Assembly: GCA_963847345.1 (NCBI GenBank) | Contig: CAWJZU010000028.1 | Span: forward strand, 96,393 to 160,392 | DNA length: 64,000 bases | Direction of reading: 5' to 3' | Source: DATARH01 sp963847345 | GTDB lineage: Bacteria > Pseudomonadota > Alphaproteobacteria > ATCC43930 > CGMCC-115725 | Made by a program: the position numbers and the translations under genes | Notes under the pieces: generated by a model | Database searches by the model: none | What the model was told of the DNA's origin: nothing | The model's input: only the letters and a program-made list of their open reading frames with translations | Part shown: one piece after another, positions 7,803 through 18,030 of the stretch | Numbering within the stretch: the first letter of the stretch is position 1 | Layout: the number at the start of each line of letters is the position of its first letter

Positions 7803-8795
7803 CTACCCAACCGGCCCGTTGGGCAGGACAAGTATCTTGCCGTGACGGCCCGCGCGCTGGGCGTGGATCAGCGCCTCGTTGATCTGCTCGATCGGATAGG
7901 TTGAATTGATCGGCGCGTGCAACATGCCGTCGCGCAATTTCCCACCGAGATCGGCGTAGAGCGCGCGCACCTGCTGCGGGCTGCGCCTTGCTAGACCGCG
8001 GCCCAAGATGAACCCGGTGAGCGTTACCCCGCGCTGGGTCAACGCAGCGCGCCCGACGACCGGGTCCTCGCCCGACAACGATCCGTAATTGACGACGACC
8101 GCACCGTCCGAAACGCAATCCGCGATGCGCCGCGTGGCATCACCCGAGATCGCGTCGATCGCGAGCCGGATCGGCGCGCCGCCGGCCGCCTCGCGCGCAC
8201 GGGCCGGCAGGTCGGGGCCGTCTTGGATCACCGCGTCGGCGCCGAGCACGCGCAACTCCCCGGCGACATCCTCGCGGCGCACGACATTGATCGTGCGCAC
8301 CCCACGCGCCTTGGCGAGCACGATGATATGCCGGCCGACTGCCGAGTTTGCGACATTCTGGATCACGCAGTCGCCGGGCCGCAAGGCGGCGTGGTCTTCG
8401 AGCAGCAGGAGAGCCGTCGGCGGATTGATGCGCAGCATTGCGGCCTGCAAAAGGTCGAGCCCGGCCGGGATCGGGATCGCGTCCTCGGCGCCGATACGGC
8501 GGGCCTGCGCCCAGTTCTCGCGCTGCAGGTTGATGACGAAATCGCCTGGCTCGAGATCGCCGACACCGGGGCCAACCGCGCGGACCCGGCCGACGCATTC
8601 CGCGCCGGGGGTGGCCGGGAACTCGGGCGCGAACCGATAGCTGCCGCGGCAGAACGACAGATCGGCCGGGTTGATCGGAAAGGAGATCACATCGAACACG
8701 ATTTCGCCCGGACCGGGCTCGCCGAGTTCGGGAACTTCGACAACTCGTGCGACTTCTTCCGGCGCGCCGTACGCGCCAATCTCAACCCTCTTCAC
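7803..8795 (-). CDS. Zinc-independent MDR-family reductase, enoyl-thioester reductase (MECR/ETR)-like
   Basis: 330 aa medium-chain dehydrogenase/reductase, NAD(P)H-dependent. The GroES-like N-terminal half has SFPINPADLSFCRGSY and TPGAECVGRV. Structural-zinc cysteines and the catalytic zinc Cys/His set of alcohol dehydrogenases are not seen. The nucleotide-binding half starts INPPTALLLLEDH and QNVANSAVGRHII, patterns typical of the mitochondrial-type 2-enoyl thioester reductases, where Asn-Pro-Pro-Thr-Ala and ANSAVG line the NADP site. Reduction of a 2-enoyl-CoA or -ACP is therefore the best guess. The gene stands alone. The substrate is uncertain; quinone reductase is the main alternative. 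Confidence 0.82.
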   Translation of the reverse strand: MKRVEIGAYGAPEEVARVVEVPELGEPGPGEIVFDVISFPINPADLSFCRGSYRFAPEFPATPGAECVGRVRAVGPGVGDLEPGDFVINLQRENWAQARRIGAEDAIPIPAGLDLLQAAMLRINPPTALLLLEDHAALRPGDCVIQNVANSAVGRHIIVLAKARGVRTINVVRREDVAGELRVLGADAVIQDGPDLPARAREAAGGAPIRLAIDAISGDATRRIADCVSDGAVVVNYGSLSGEDPVVGRAALTQRGVTLTGFILGRGLARRSPQQVRALYADLGGKLRDGMLHAPINSTYPIEQINEALIHAQRAGRHGKILVLPNGPVG

Positions 8796-9126
8796 GCGGG
8801 CTTCCTCCGTGTTGCGGCGGGCCGTAAGTTTAGCCCGGATTTCGCATAGTGGTCAGGTGCGTTGCGTGCCGTATTTGAGAACTCGTGTTCGACCAACGTC
8901 TTATTTCGGGCCGGGAGGCGCCCGATGGAGATGGCGCTGTGTGCTTTTCAGGGCCGGCAACTGTGGGGAAGCCGAACTGCGCCGGTCAACTCGACGCCGC
9001 CGCCGATAAGCGCACGGTCCCGCCGCCATCACGAAATTCCGTGCCGGAAAAGACTGCTGCCGATTGAGAGCGGTCAGCAACCCATTCTAAGCTTGCACGC
9101 CGCAACCGAAGGTCAAGCGCCCCGCC
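8796..9126. other. Divergent intergenic region
   Basis: About 331 bases separate the MDR gene and the M81 peptidase gene, which point away from each other, so both promoters should be here. Short frames in it do not resemble proteins and no RNA gene or repeat was recognised. Confidence 0.5.
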
Positions 9127-10663
9127 ATGCCCGCTCCCAACCCCCGCATCGCAATCCTCGGCTTCTCGATCGAGTGCAACAAATTCGCTCCGCCCGCGAC
9201 AAAGGCGCATTTTCTCGCGCGCACCTATCTCGAAGGCGACGATGTCGTCGCCGAGGCGCGCGGGACCACGCCGACGATGCTGCCCGAGACGCCCGGCTTT
9301 GTCGCGGCGATGGACGCCGCCGGGCCATGGCATCCGGTCGGTATCGCGCTGGCGATGAGCGAGCCGAATGGACCGGTCGAGCACGAATTCTTTCGTGAGC
9401 TGCTGACTACAATTGAGCGCGGGCTGACCGCTTCGTTGCCTTTGGACGGCGTCTATATCTGCGCGCACGGCGCGGCCGTGACGACCGAGGAGGACGATCC
9501 GGAAGGCGTGCTGTTCGCGCTGGTGCGTCGCATCGTCGGTCCGGAGGTGCCGATCGTCGCGACGTTCGACCTGCACGCCAACGTTTCGGATCGGATGGTC
9601 GATACTCATCGACGCGTTTATCGGTTACCGCACGAACCCGCATCTCGACATGCGCGAGCGCGGCGCCGAGGCTGCCGCCGTGCTGCGCGACCTGGTGGCC
9701 GGCATGAAGACCGAGCGCGTCAGGGTCCGCCTGCCGATCGTACCGCCGACCGTGACTTTGCTGACCGCGTCAGGCCCTTATGCCGAGATGATCGCGCTCG
9801 GTCAGCGGCGCCAGCAGAAGATCGGCCCGGCGATCATAAATGTCTCGGCGATGGGCGGGTTCGCTTATTCCGACACCGCAAAAAACGGCCTCACCGTCGT
9901 CGTGACCGCGCGCGCCGGTGAGCGGAACAAGGCGACCGCACTGGCCCAGGAAATCGCCCAATACGGCTGGGACAACCGCGCCCGATTCTATCCGAAGCTG
10001 ACGCCGGTCGCAGAGGCCGTCGCGAAGGCGCTGGCAGCTTCGCGCGATCCGTTATCGCCGGCGCTCTGCTTCGCCGATGTCGCCGACAATCCGGGCGGCG
10101 GCGGGCGCGGCAACACGATGTACCTGCTGCGCGCCTTCGCCGATGCCGCTGTCAAAGGCGTGTTGTTCGGGGTCATCTACGACCCTGATCTCGCCGCCGA
10201 GGCGCATCGTCACGGGCTGCACTATCATTTCGACGCGCATTTCAACCGCGCCGAGACGACGAAATTTTCCGAGGTGTGGAGTGCACCGGCCCGCGTCGCG
10301 GCGCTGTCGGATGGCAATTGCGTGGGCCGGCGCGGCATCTATGCCGGGCTCCGGCTGGCGCTGGGCCCATGCGCGGCGCTCGCCATCGGCGGGATCACCG
10401 TCGTCGTCGTGTCGCACCGCGTGCAATGCGCCGATCCCGTGTTCTTCGAGATGATGCGACTCGACATCGCGAAGGCGCGCAGCATCGCTGTCAAGTCACG
10501 CGGACATTTCCGTGGCGGCTTCGACGAGTTTTTCGGCCCGGAGGAGATCGTCGAGGTCGATCTGCCGGGTCTGACCTCGCCGATGCTGAGCCGGTTCGAC
10601 TGGACCCGCCTGCCGCGTCCTGTCATCCCGCTCGACGAGGGTGTCGAATTCGGCCTGAGCTAG
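9127..10663 (+). pseudogene. M81 family metallopeptidase (MlrC-like), one frameshift
   Basis: M81/MlrC proteins are zinc hydrolases named from the microcystin-degrading enzyme MlrC; many act on small or cyclic peptides of unknown identity. The first frame gives ILGFSIECNKFAPPA, YICAHGAAVTTEEDDPEG and the metal-site motif ATFDLHANVSDRMVDT, then loses homology at about 9604. The second frame resumes exactly there with LIDAFIGYRTNPHLDMRERG and continues through ADVADNPGGGGRGNTM and VVVSHRVQCADPVFF to the stop. Removing one base near 9605-9608 restores a 511-aa protein of normal length, so an added base is the simplest explanation. No other damage is visible. Whether this is a true mutation or an assembly error cannot be decided here. 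Confidence 0.85.
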
Positions 10664-10699
10664 CCGATTAGCCCGCTTCAGCACGACAAACGCTTGCGC

Positions 10700-11035
10700 C
10701 TATCCCGGCTGGTTCGAGGGTGGGCTCGGTGACGGGCTCGCGGGCTGGTTCGCCGGCGACTGCTTCTTCGGTTTGTTGGGCACGCATTTGCCGACCCAAG
10801 CGCCCCATTTATTGCGCTGCTTGTTCTCCCGATGGAAGCCATGACCGCAGTACTCGCGGACCATCTCGAAGCGCGGCGCGCTCGACGCTCCGGCCGACAG
10901 CGCCGACGGGCCGGCCTGCGACGGAGCCACGGCAACGATCATGCCGCCGACGGCGACAAGCAGTACGGCCGCGGTGCGCCGCACGGACCACCCTGATGCT
11001 TGCCCACCAGACAGCCCCGCCCCTCTCCGATCCAT
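10700..11035 (-). CDS. Small secreted protein of unknown function
   Basis: 111 aa. The ATG at 11035 has GGAGG six bases upstream. An Arg-containing start is followed by a hydrophobic stretch (AAVLLVAVGGMIVAVAP) and AQ-like cleavage near SQAGPS, a plausible signal peptide for export. The mature part has a basic, aromatic core (EYCGHGFHRENK, KWGAWVGKCV) with only two Cys, which could form one disulfide, then a Pro/Ser/Gln-rich tail. No homologous family is recognised. It stands alone between the M81 and panE genes. A longer frame to 11104 lacks a ribosome-binding site. Confidence 0.65.
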   Translation of the reverse strand: MDRRGAGLSGGQASGWSVRRTAAVLLVAVGGMIVAVAPSQAGPSALSAGASSAPRFEMVREYCGHGFHRENKQRNKWGAWVGKCVPNKPKKQSPANQPASPSPSPPSNQPG

Positions 11036-11362
11036 CGAAGACCTCCGAAACGTTTGAGTTGAGAATCTGCACTCTACATTGCCGATCGCGATAATGCACA
11101 TCATATGCCAAAGGCTGGCGCTGCGGCCGGCCCGGCTTCGCCCGAAACATTGCCGTTACCATCAGCGGGGATCGACAGAGTGCTGGCCGAGATCGAGGCT
11201 ACCTGCTCAATTGCGTTTCAATGCCGCATTTTGATGATTACAGTGAACAAAAAATAGGCAAATGAACCCGAGCTTGCGTCTCCCCTCGGCTGTCATAGGC
11301 ACCGCTTGGCGTCGGGGCGCCTCCGGGTCCGAGATGTCGATCAACAATCCAAAATGACGGCT

Positions 11363-12289
11363 CTAATGGGCCGGGGCCCCGTCGGCATAAAGCTTCAGCG
11401 CCGCGTAGACGAACTCATTGACCGGCGTCGGTATCCCGTGGCGGCGGCCGAGTTGGACCACCTTCTTCGCCAGCCACGGCAGTTCGAGGCGGTTGCCGCG
11501 CACCAGGTCGTTGCCCATCGAACTCATGTGGTAATCGGGCATCGAGCGGATTGTCGCGAGGGCGTGCTCGACCGCGTCGGGCGGCAGGTTTACCCCCTCG
11601 GCGCGGCCGACCGCCTCCGCCTCGCGCGCGCTCGCTTCGACCAGCGCCCAGGTATCGGGATCGGCGCGGTAGCGGCCGAGCGGTTGCCGCGTCAGCGCGT
11701 TGACATTGGCGAGCGGGATCAGCACGAGAAATTTCTCCCACACCGGGACCATGACGTCCGGGCTGAGAACGCCATCGAAACCGGCCGCCTCGCACTGGTC
11801 GCGCAGCCTTTCGCCGCGCCGGCTCGGACGCCGGTCGAGTTCGCCGAACGTCATGGCTTGGTAGGTTCCGGTCTGACGCACCACTCCGGGCGCTACGATC
11901 GAACCGGTAACGAACGCCGTGCCGCCCATTACCGGCGCGCGCCCGAGGATCGCAATCAGACGGTCCGCCGCATCGACCCCGTTCTGCAGCGGGATGACCG
12001 CGGTATCGGCCCCGACAATCGGGCGGAGCTGCGCGCCGGCCGTCTCGACATCCCACAACTTGACGCACAGCAGAACGTAATCGACCGGCCCGATAGCGGC
12101 GATATCGCCGGTCGCCCAGGCCGGGCGAATAAGCGTCTCGCCGCGATCACCATCGATGCGCAGACCGTTCTCCCGCATTGCCGCGAGATGGGCGCCGCGC
12201 GCGACAAACGCGACCTCGGCCCCGGACCGCGCGAGCGCGGCACCGAAGATTGCGCCGATGCCGCCGGCGCCGACAATCGCAATCCGCAT
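11363..12289 (-). CDS. panE: 2-dehydropantoate 2-reductase family protein (ketopantoate reductase)
   Basis: Catalyses NADPH reduction of ketopantoate to pantoate in the pathway to pantothenate and CoA. The ATG at 12289 has GGGAGG five bases upstream and begins directly with the Rossmann fold RIAIVGAGGIGAIFGAAL. Later landmarks are VDYVLLCVKLWDVE, PLQNGVDAADRL, a Lys in VWEKFLVLIPLANVNAL (the catalytic-Lys region) and SSMGNDLVRGNRLELPWL with the substrate-binding Ser/Asn/Glu motif. 308 aa is normal. Ketopantoate-reductase homologues are often paralogues with other 2-oxoacid substrates; a panC gene 1.1 kb away supports, but does not prove, a role in pantothenate synthesis. Confidence 0.85.
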   Translation of the reverse strand: MRIAIVGAGGIGAIFGAALARSGAEVAFVARGAHLAAMRENGLRIDGDRGETLIRPAWATGDIAAIGPVDYVLLCVKLWDVETAGAQLRPIVGADTAVIPLQNGVDAADRLIAILGRAPVMGGTAFVTGSIVAPGVVRQTGTYQAMTFGELDRRPSRRGERLRDQCEAAGFDGVLSPDVMVPVWEKFLVLIPLANVNALTRQPLGRYRADPDTWALVEASAREAEAVGRAEGVNLPPDAVEHALATIRSMPDYHMSSMGNDLVRGNRLELPWLAKKVVQLGRRHGIPTPVNEFVYAALKLYADGAPAH

Positions 12290-12370
12290 AGGAGCCTCCC
12301 GGCAGAAACCCGTCATTCATCCGGGCGCGTTATTCTAGGCTGAAGGATCGCGTTAGCCCAGGAGAGAGCC

Positions 12371-12712
12371 ATGCCCGCAACTTCGACATCGCCAACCGCG
12401 ACCTCGCCGGCCCGCGAAGCCATCCGCGGCACCGTGCCGAAGCTCGCCGAGATTTCCGAAACCGTGATCTACGGCGAGGTGTGGGAGCGCCCCGGCCTGT
12501 CGAAACGCGACCGCAGCCTTATAACGGTGGCGACACTGCTCGCGCTCGGCCGCGAAAAGCAGCTCGACGGGCACCTCGCGCGCGCCTTGCAGAACGGGGT
12601 AACGAAGGAGGAGCTCGGCGAGCTGATCACGCACTTGGCCTTCTACGCCGGCTGGCCCGCGGCGATGACCGCGGCGCTCGTCGCCAAGGAGGTTTTCGAG
12701 AAGAACAAATAA
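12371..12712 (+). CDS. Carboxymuconolactone decarboxylase family protein (AhpD-like fold)
   Basis: 113 aa small helical protein of PF02627. After a Thr/Ser/Pro-rich start, the core reads VIYGEVWERPGLSKRDRSLI, VATLLALGREKQLDGHLARA and LGELITHLAFYAGWPAAMTA, matching the gamma-carboxymuconolactone decarboxylase branch. The CxxC redox pair of AhpD is absent, so a peroxidase-reductant role is unlikely. AGGAGAGAGCC precedes the ATG. No aromatic-cleavage genes are immediately adjacent, although a PcaB-like lyase is encoded at 44 kb. The actual substrate is uncertain; many such proteins act on lactones or unknown cyclic compounds. Confidence 0.88.
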   Translation: MPATSTSPTATSPAREAIRGTVPKLAEISETVIYGEVWERPGLSKRDRSLITVATLLALGREKQLDGHLARALQNGVTKEELGELITHLAFYAGWPAAMTAALVAKEVFEKNK

Positions 12713-13099
12713 TATTGGCGTCTCGGTTCTCGATCGCTCGGTCGTATCGCACGGCGGGCGCATCCTATTCCATGGGCAATGCACGAAAATTTCTCTAGTC
12801 TGGCTGGGTTACGCCGCGAAGACCTGCTTCTTGATGAGAAAGGAGCAGTTAATGTTAAATAAAAGGGAAACGCCTCTTTCGGCGTAACCCCACGGGCAAC
12901 GCATCGGACCGCTGTGATAGCCGTGCTCACCGGGCCGCCACTAGCCATGCCGTGATTTCCTGCGCTCGCGGCGTTTTCATCGCGGGAAAGGGGCAGCGGA
13001 TGCTGAAGCCGCTGCCGCGTGCTTGAATTCTACTAGAGATCGAATTTACAATCGTCCGTTCGCGCTGTGGCGTTGGCGCCGCAAGGCACGGAGGCTGCG
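12713..13099. other. Intergenic region with one inverted repeat
   Basis: About 390 bases without a convincing gene. It contains an 11-bp perfect inverted repeat (12806-12816 with 12880-12890) enclosing an AAGGAG-like site and an 11-codon frame (12852-12887). The rest shows nothing recognisable apart from the likely promoter of the DUF4282 gene. Confidence 0.5.
12806..12890. repeat. Inverted repeat, 11-bp arms
   Basis: GGGTTACGCCG at 12806-12816 is the exact reverse complement of CGGCGTAACCC at 12880-12890. The 63-base interior is AT-richer than its surroundings. It could be a hairpin, the ends of a tiny degenerate element, or chance. Function unknown. Confidence 0.45.
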
Positions 13100-13354
13100 A
13101 TGGGCGACTTTCTTCGCTTCGAGATGATGATCACACCGATCCTGATCCAGGTACTGTTCTGGCTGGCCGTTGCTGCGATCGTGATCACGGGGATCGTGAT
13201 GATCGTTTCCCGCGAGGGGCCGTTGATCGCCGGTGGGATTCTAGTCATCATCTTCGGACCGATAGTCGCGCGGATCTATGCTGAAATCCTCATCGTATTG
13301 TTCAAAATAAACGACCATCTGCGGCAAATTCAGCACAACACCGAGCGCCCCTGA
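13100..13354 (+). CDS. DUF4282 domain membrane protein
   Basis: 84 aa. The ATG at 13100 lies five bases after GGAGG; an in-frame ATG at 13067 has no such site. It begins FLRFEMMITPILIQVLFW, the typical DUF4282 opening, with two membrane helices at about 9-38 and 42-67 and the closing pattern GPIVARIYAEILIVLFKIND. Function is unknown; the family occurs widely as small two-helix inner-membrane proteins. It stands alone, convergent with panC. Confidence 0.85.
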   Translation: MGDFLRFEMMITPILIQVLFWLAVAAIVITGIVMIVSREGPLIAGGILVIIFGPIVARIYAEILIVLFKINDHLRQIQHNTERP

Positions 13355-13383
13355 GGCATCTCGCCTTCGCCATCCAGCAGATG

Positions 13384-14265
13384 TTACAGGCCGGGGCGGG
13401 ACCCGGTTTCCGGCATCACTGGGATGTTGTCGATCAGCCGCGTGCGTCCGAGGCGGGCGGCCGCGAGCAGGCGGGACGGGGCGGCCAGCCGATCGACCGG
13501 CGCGAGATCGGCGGCGTCGCGCAATTCCAGGTAATCCACCGCAAAACCGCCGGCCTCAAGCGCGGCCAGACCGCGTTCGAGGCTGGCCGCGACACCGTCC
13601 GGGCGCGCGGCAATCTCCGCCGCGGCCTTTCGTAATACGCGGTTCAGCAGCGGCGCCGTGCGGCGCTCCTCGGCCGACAGATAGACATTCCGCGACGACA
13701 GCGCGAGCCCGTCCGCCTCGCGCACGGTGGGCACGCCCTCGATGCGCACTGGGATATCGAGGTCGCGCGCCATCCGCCGCACAACCAGCAGCTGCTGATA
13801 ATCCTTCTCGCCGAAATAGGCGGCGTCCGGCAGGCATTGCAGCAGCAGTTTGCAGACGACCGTCGCGACGCCCTCGAAATGCCCGGGACGGAAGGCTCCG
13901 TCGAGGCCCTCGCTGATCCCCCCGACCCGGACGCTCGTCGCAAAGCCGGGCGGATACATCTCGCCGACCGACGGCGTGAACACCAGGGTGACGCCCGCAT
14001 TTTCGAACGCGGCGAAATCGGCCGCCTCGTCACGCGGATAGGCGGTGAAATCCTCCGATGGCCCGAACTGCTTCGGGTTCACGAACAGCGATGCGACGAC
14101 CCGTTCGTTCTGCTCCCGGGCGGCGGCGACGAGCGCCAGATGACCGGAGTGTATCGCCCCCATCGTCGGGACAAGCCCGACCCGATCGCCCCGCGCGCGC
14201 CATTCAGCGACAACCTCGCGCAACGCTGAAACGCTTCTCGCGACACCCATTTCGCCGGCCGGCAT
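13384..14265 (-). CDS. panC: Pantoate--beta-alanine ligase (pantothenate synthetase)
   Basis: Joins pantoate and beta-alanine with ATP to give pantothenate, the CoA precursor. The ATG at 14265 has AAGGAGGGG four bases upstream, much better than the far upstream frame opening at 14562. The 293 aa have LVPTMGAIHSGHLALV (HIGH-like ATP motif), SLFVNPKQFGPSEDF, PGHFEGVATVV, YFGEKDYQQLLVV and ALSSRNVYLS (KMSKS-like). Length is normal. It is not beside panB; panE lies about 1.1 kb further on. The region between 14266 and 14494 contains a hairpin. Confidence 0.96.
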   Translation of the reverse strand: MPAGEMGVARSVSALREVVAEWRARGDRVGLVPTMGAIHSGHLALVAAAREQNERVVASLFVNPKQFGPSEDFTAYPRDEAADFAAFENAGVTLVFTPSVGEMYPPGFATSVRVGGISEGLDGAFRPGHFEGVATVVCKLLLQCLPDAAYFGEKDYQQLLVVRRMARDLDIPVRIEGVPTVREADGLALSSRNVYLSAEERRTAPLLNRVLRKAAAEIAARPDGVAASLERGLAALEAGGFAVDYLELRDAADLAPVDRLAAPSRLLAAARLGRTRLIDNIPVMPETGSRPGL

Positions 14266-14386
14266 TGAACCCCTCCTTCCGCGCCCGCGAGGCAGACCGA
14301 TGATCGGCCGGACCGGCCAACGATGTCTCCAGCGTCGGCCCGTTGCCGGTCGATGCGCCGCCCCACCGCGCTCTACCGCGACTGCT

Positions 14387-14439
14387 ATATCCGAGGGGAG
14401 ACAAGGACGGCAAAACCCCTGTCGCGCCCTCTCGGATAT
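14387..14439. repeat. Hairpin-forming inverted repeat between panC and the next gene
   Basis: ATATCCGAG at 14387-14395 pairs exactly with CTCGGATAT at 14431-14439, and the loop side continues with near-complementary G and C runs. It lies downstream of the minus-strand gene ending at 14495, so it could be its terminator, though no T-run follows on that strand. Confidence 0.4.
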
Positions 14440-14494
14440 GGCCGAGGGGGCGTGACGGGGTCGAACCTCAAATCGCCGCCGCCGGGCCGGCGGC

Positions 14495-15385
14495 TCAGGC
14501 GCCTCGCTGCGGTGCGGGGTTTGGGCCGAGCGGAGCCGATGGCGGCTCGCGTGGATCGTCAAGCCGGCTGGGCGCGGTCGCGGTGTTCGGCGTCAGGCAC
14601 ACCGGCGAGAGCCTGATGCCGTAGTACAAATCTTGACCGACAAGTTCGTCCGTGCCGGTCAGCTTGACCTCGCCCTTCGTCGCGAGTTCGATCTGCTGCT
14701 GCACGGCCTTGACAATCGGTACCTGCGACTCGGCTCCGCTGGCTATGCTCGTACCGGTATTGACCTTGTACGACGTACTCGCGGTGAGCACCGCATACCC
14801 CGCGCAGACTTTCGTATCCTTTTGCTTCAGCAGCTCGCCGACCATCACGTCGCAGTTCTTGTCGTCCAACAGCTGCTGTTGAATGACGTAGAGGTCGCGC
14901 ATCGCGATCTCGCTGACCGAGACGTTGCTCATCCGGTATTCGATCGAGACGATCCTCGACGCGCCGAGGGACGCGTTCAACATATTGACGATGTCGCCGC
15001 TGACCGAAAGCTCGGCTTTTTCAAGCATGGTGCGGATCTGGTTCGGGGCCGGTGACGAGCGGATCACGTCATTCACCACCTTAGGGTCGGCGTCGCAGAC
15101 CTTCCAGTAGGAGCCGCCATCGACGACCGCGTAAATCGCGCCGGGGCCGCGCAGCCGGCTGGGCGGCAGCAGCGGATCGAACTTCATGTGTTTAATGACG
15201 GCTTCGATCGCGGCTGGCGTGCTGCCCGCGTTGTTATCGTCCGGGTGGTGCAGTCCAGAGTAAGCGAAATAGCCCACCACCGGGGCAATCGCCGCAACCG
15301 GCACGGCGGCCCAAACCAGCCAGCCGGACCGGCCGGCTGTGTCGGGTGGCGACGGTTTCGCCCGTCGGGCGTGACTGTCGCTCAT
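14495..15385 (-). CDS. Membrane-anchored protein of unknown function
   Basis: 296 aa. A short cytoplasmic, basic start (SDSHARRAKPSPP) is followed by one membrane helix at about 20-44 (LVWAAVPVAAIAPVVGYFAY), then about 250 residues outside the membrane, ending in a Pro-rich tail. The outer part has a few Cys (KVCDADP, DKNCDVM, TKVCAGYAV, SPVCLTP) suggesting disulfides. The start at 15385 is fixed by its ATGA overlap with the stop of a 40-codon secreted-peptide gene upstream, so the two are translationally coupled. No family is recognised. A longer reading frame to 15415 is less likely. Confidence 0.7.
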   Translation of the reverse strand: MSDSHARRAKPSPPDTAGRSGWLVWAAVPVAAIAPVVGYFAYSGLHHPDDNNAGSTPAAIEAVIKHMKFDPLLPPSRLRGPGAIYAVVDGGSYWKVCDADPKVVNDVIRSSPAPNQIRTMLEKAELSVSGDIVNMLNASLGASRIVSIEYRMSNVSVSEIAMRDLYVIQQQLLDDKNCDVMVGELLKQKDTKVCAGYAVLTASTSYKVNTGTSIASGAESQVPIVKAVQQQIELATKGEVKLTGTDELVGQDLYYGIRLSPVCLTPNTATAPSRLDDPREPPSAPLGPNPAPQRGA

Positions 15386-15504
15386 CGTCGCGGGCAACAA
15401 TATCTGCTGCCGCATGGACCGTAACCGGCGGGACAGGCAAAAGCCGGCGCGCTGGCGGCGAGCAGCTGAACAGCGGTAATCAGGGAAATCAAGACGAGAC
15501 GCAT
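15382..15504 (-). CDS. Tiny secreted Cys-rich peptide
   Basis: 40 aa, below common ORF cut-offs. GAGGGAGGAAACA stands immediately before the ATG at 15504. Residues 1-23 are a textbook signal peptide (MRLVLISLITAVQLLAASAP, then AFA). The predicted mature peptide is 17 residues with four Cys in the order C-x6-C-x4-CC and a Pro-Arg-Arg end, so two disulfides are possible. Its TGA overlaps the ATG of the membrane-anchored protein downstream, which implies co-translation and a shared role. Granulin-like Cys spacing is only superficial. The signal peptide, strong ribosome-binding site and exact overlap make it convincing despite its size. Confidence 0.7.
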   Translation of the reverse strand: MRLVLISLITAVQLLAASAPAFACPAGYGPCGSRYCCPRR

Positions 15505-15649
15505 TGTTTCCTCCCTCTCGATCAGCGCTCTTGCGAGGCTGCGGGCAAAACTACGCCTCGATCCGCGGGCACAGTGTGACGGGCGTCACAATGCAAAGAA
15601 TTTTTCGAAATTTTTTGCCGCAGAGAACGGAGCCGGTTGGATTCCGGAT

Positions 15650-16722
15650 CTAACCGGCCGCGATCAGCCCACTGGCCTTGTCGGCCAAGCCGAGAACGCG
15701 GCGGTAGTAATTCCGGAACCGCTGGTCCTGTGTCTGCCCGCGCACGAAGCGGATATAAATCTGCTGGATGATGACCGCGAGCTTGAACGCGGCGAAGACC
15801 TGATGCCAGCCGACCGCGCCGACATCGAAGCCGGTGCGTGCGGCGTAGCGGGCGATCGTTTCGGCGCGTGACGGAAACCCGTCGCGCCAGGTCGGCATCG
15901 CGGCGATCTCGCGCCAATCGGGCGGGTCACGAGGCTCGACCCAGTAATTGAGCACATAGCCCAGATCGGCCAGCGGGTCGCCCTGCGTGCACATATCCCA
16001 ATCTAGCACCGCCTCGATCCGCCCGGGGTCGGTGGCGTCCAGCAGACAATTGTCGAGCCGGTAGTCGTTGTGCAGCAGCGCCGCCGCTCCCGACACCGGC
16101 AAATGGGAGCCGAGCCAGTCGAGCACCGGCGCCATCGTTGCTGCCGAGCGTTCGGCCTGTTCGCCTCCCTGCGCGGCATGCCAGCGCCGCGACCAGCCCT
16201 GCAGCTGGCGTTCCAGATACCCGTCGGACCGCCCGAGATCGCCGAGTCCCACCGCGTCCGGCGGCACAAGGTGCAGATCGGCCAGCGCATCAATAAGCGC
16301 TTCGCCGATGCGCCGGTTGAGATCGGGCCGGAAGCCGAATTCCGCCGGGATGTCGTCGCGGATCACAAACCCGTGCCGCCGCTCCTCGACGAGGAACACG
16401 GCGCCGATAAGGCTCTCATCCTCGCAAAGAAGGAGACTTTTCGGTGCAAGCTTGAATGCCTGGTGCAAAACGGAGAGCACGCGGTGCTCGCGGCGCATGT
16501 CGTGCGCCCCCGGCGGGATCGGCCCCAACGGCGGCCGGCGGAGGACGAATTCGCGGCTGCCGAACCGCAGCAGATATGTCAGGTTGGCCTTGCCGCCGCC
16601 GAACTGCCGCACGCTGAGCGGCCCTTCGGCCCCCGCCAGATGTGCGCGCAGATAGGGTTCGAGCCGGCGCGTATCGAGCCGTTCGTCCGACCGCTCCTCG
16701 ATCAGCTCTGCGGCTTCGAGGC

Positions 16723-16726
<4 letters not shown>
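15650..16726 (-). CDS. APH-family phosphotransferase, ACAD10/11 N-domain / LvaA-like
   Basis: 358 aa kinase-like protein. FGGGKANLTYLLRFG is the glycine-rich start, EFVLRRPPLGPI holds the ATP Lys/Arg region, LLHNDYRLDNCLLD (about 225) is the Brenner-type catalytic loop, and VLDWDMCTQGDPLADLG (about 250) is the metal-binding Asp motif. This branch matches the kinase domain of eukaryotic ACAD10/11 and Pseudomonas LvaA, which phosphorylate 4-hydroxyacyl-CoA. It overlaps the upstream acyl-CoA dehydrogenase by 4 bases, the partner expected for that pathway. Antibiotic phosphotransferase activity is unlikely. The specific substrate is inferred. Confidence 0.88.
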
Positions 16727-17931
<1,205 letters not shown>

Positions 17932-18030
17932 CCTCGCGCTGCAATCTTGCGGGCCAATACCGGCTGCGGGTGTCCCGCGAAGAGAGTATCACCGCGACCG
18001 GGGTATCGGAGCCGCAGGAATCCGCATTCC

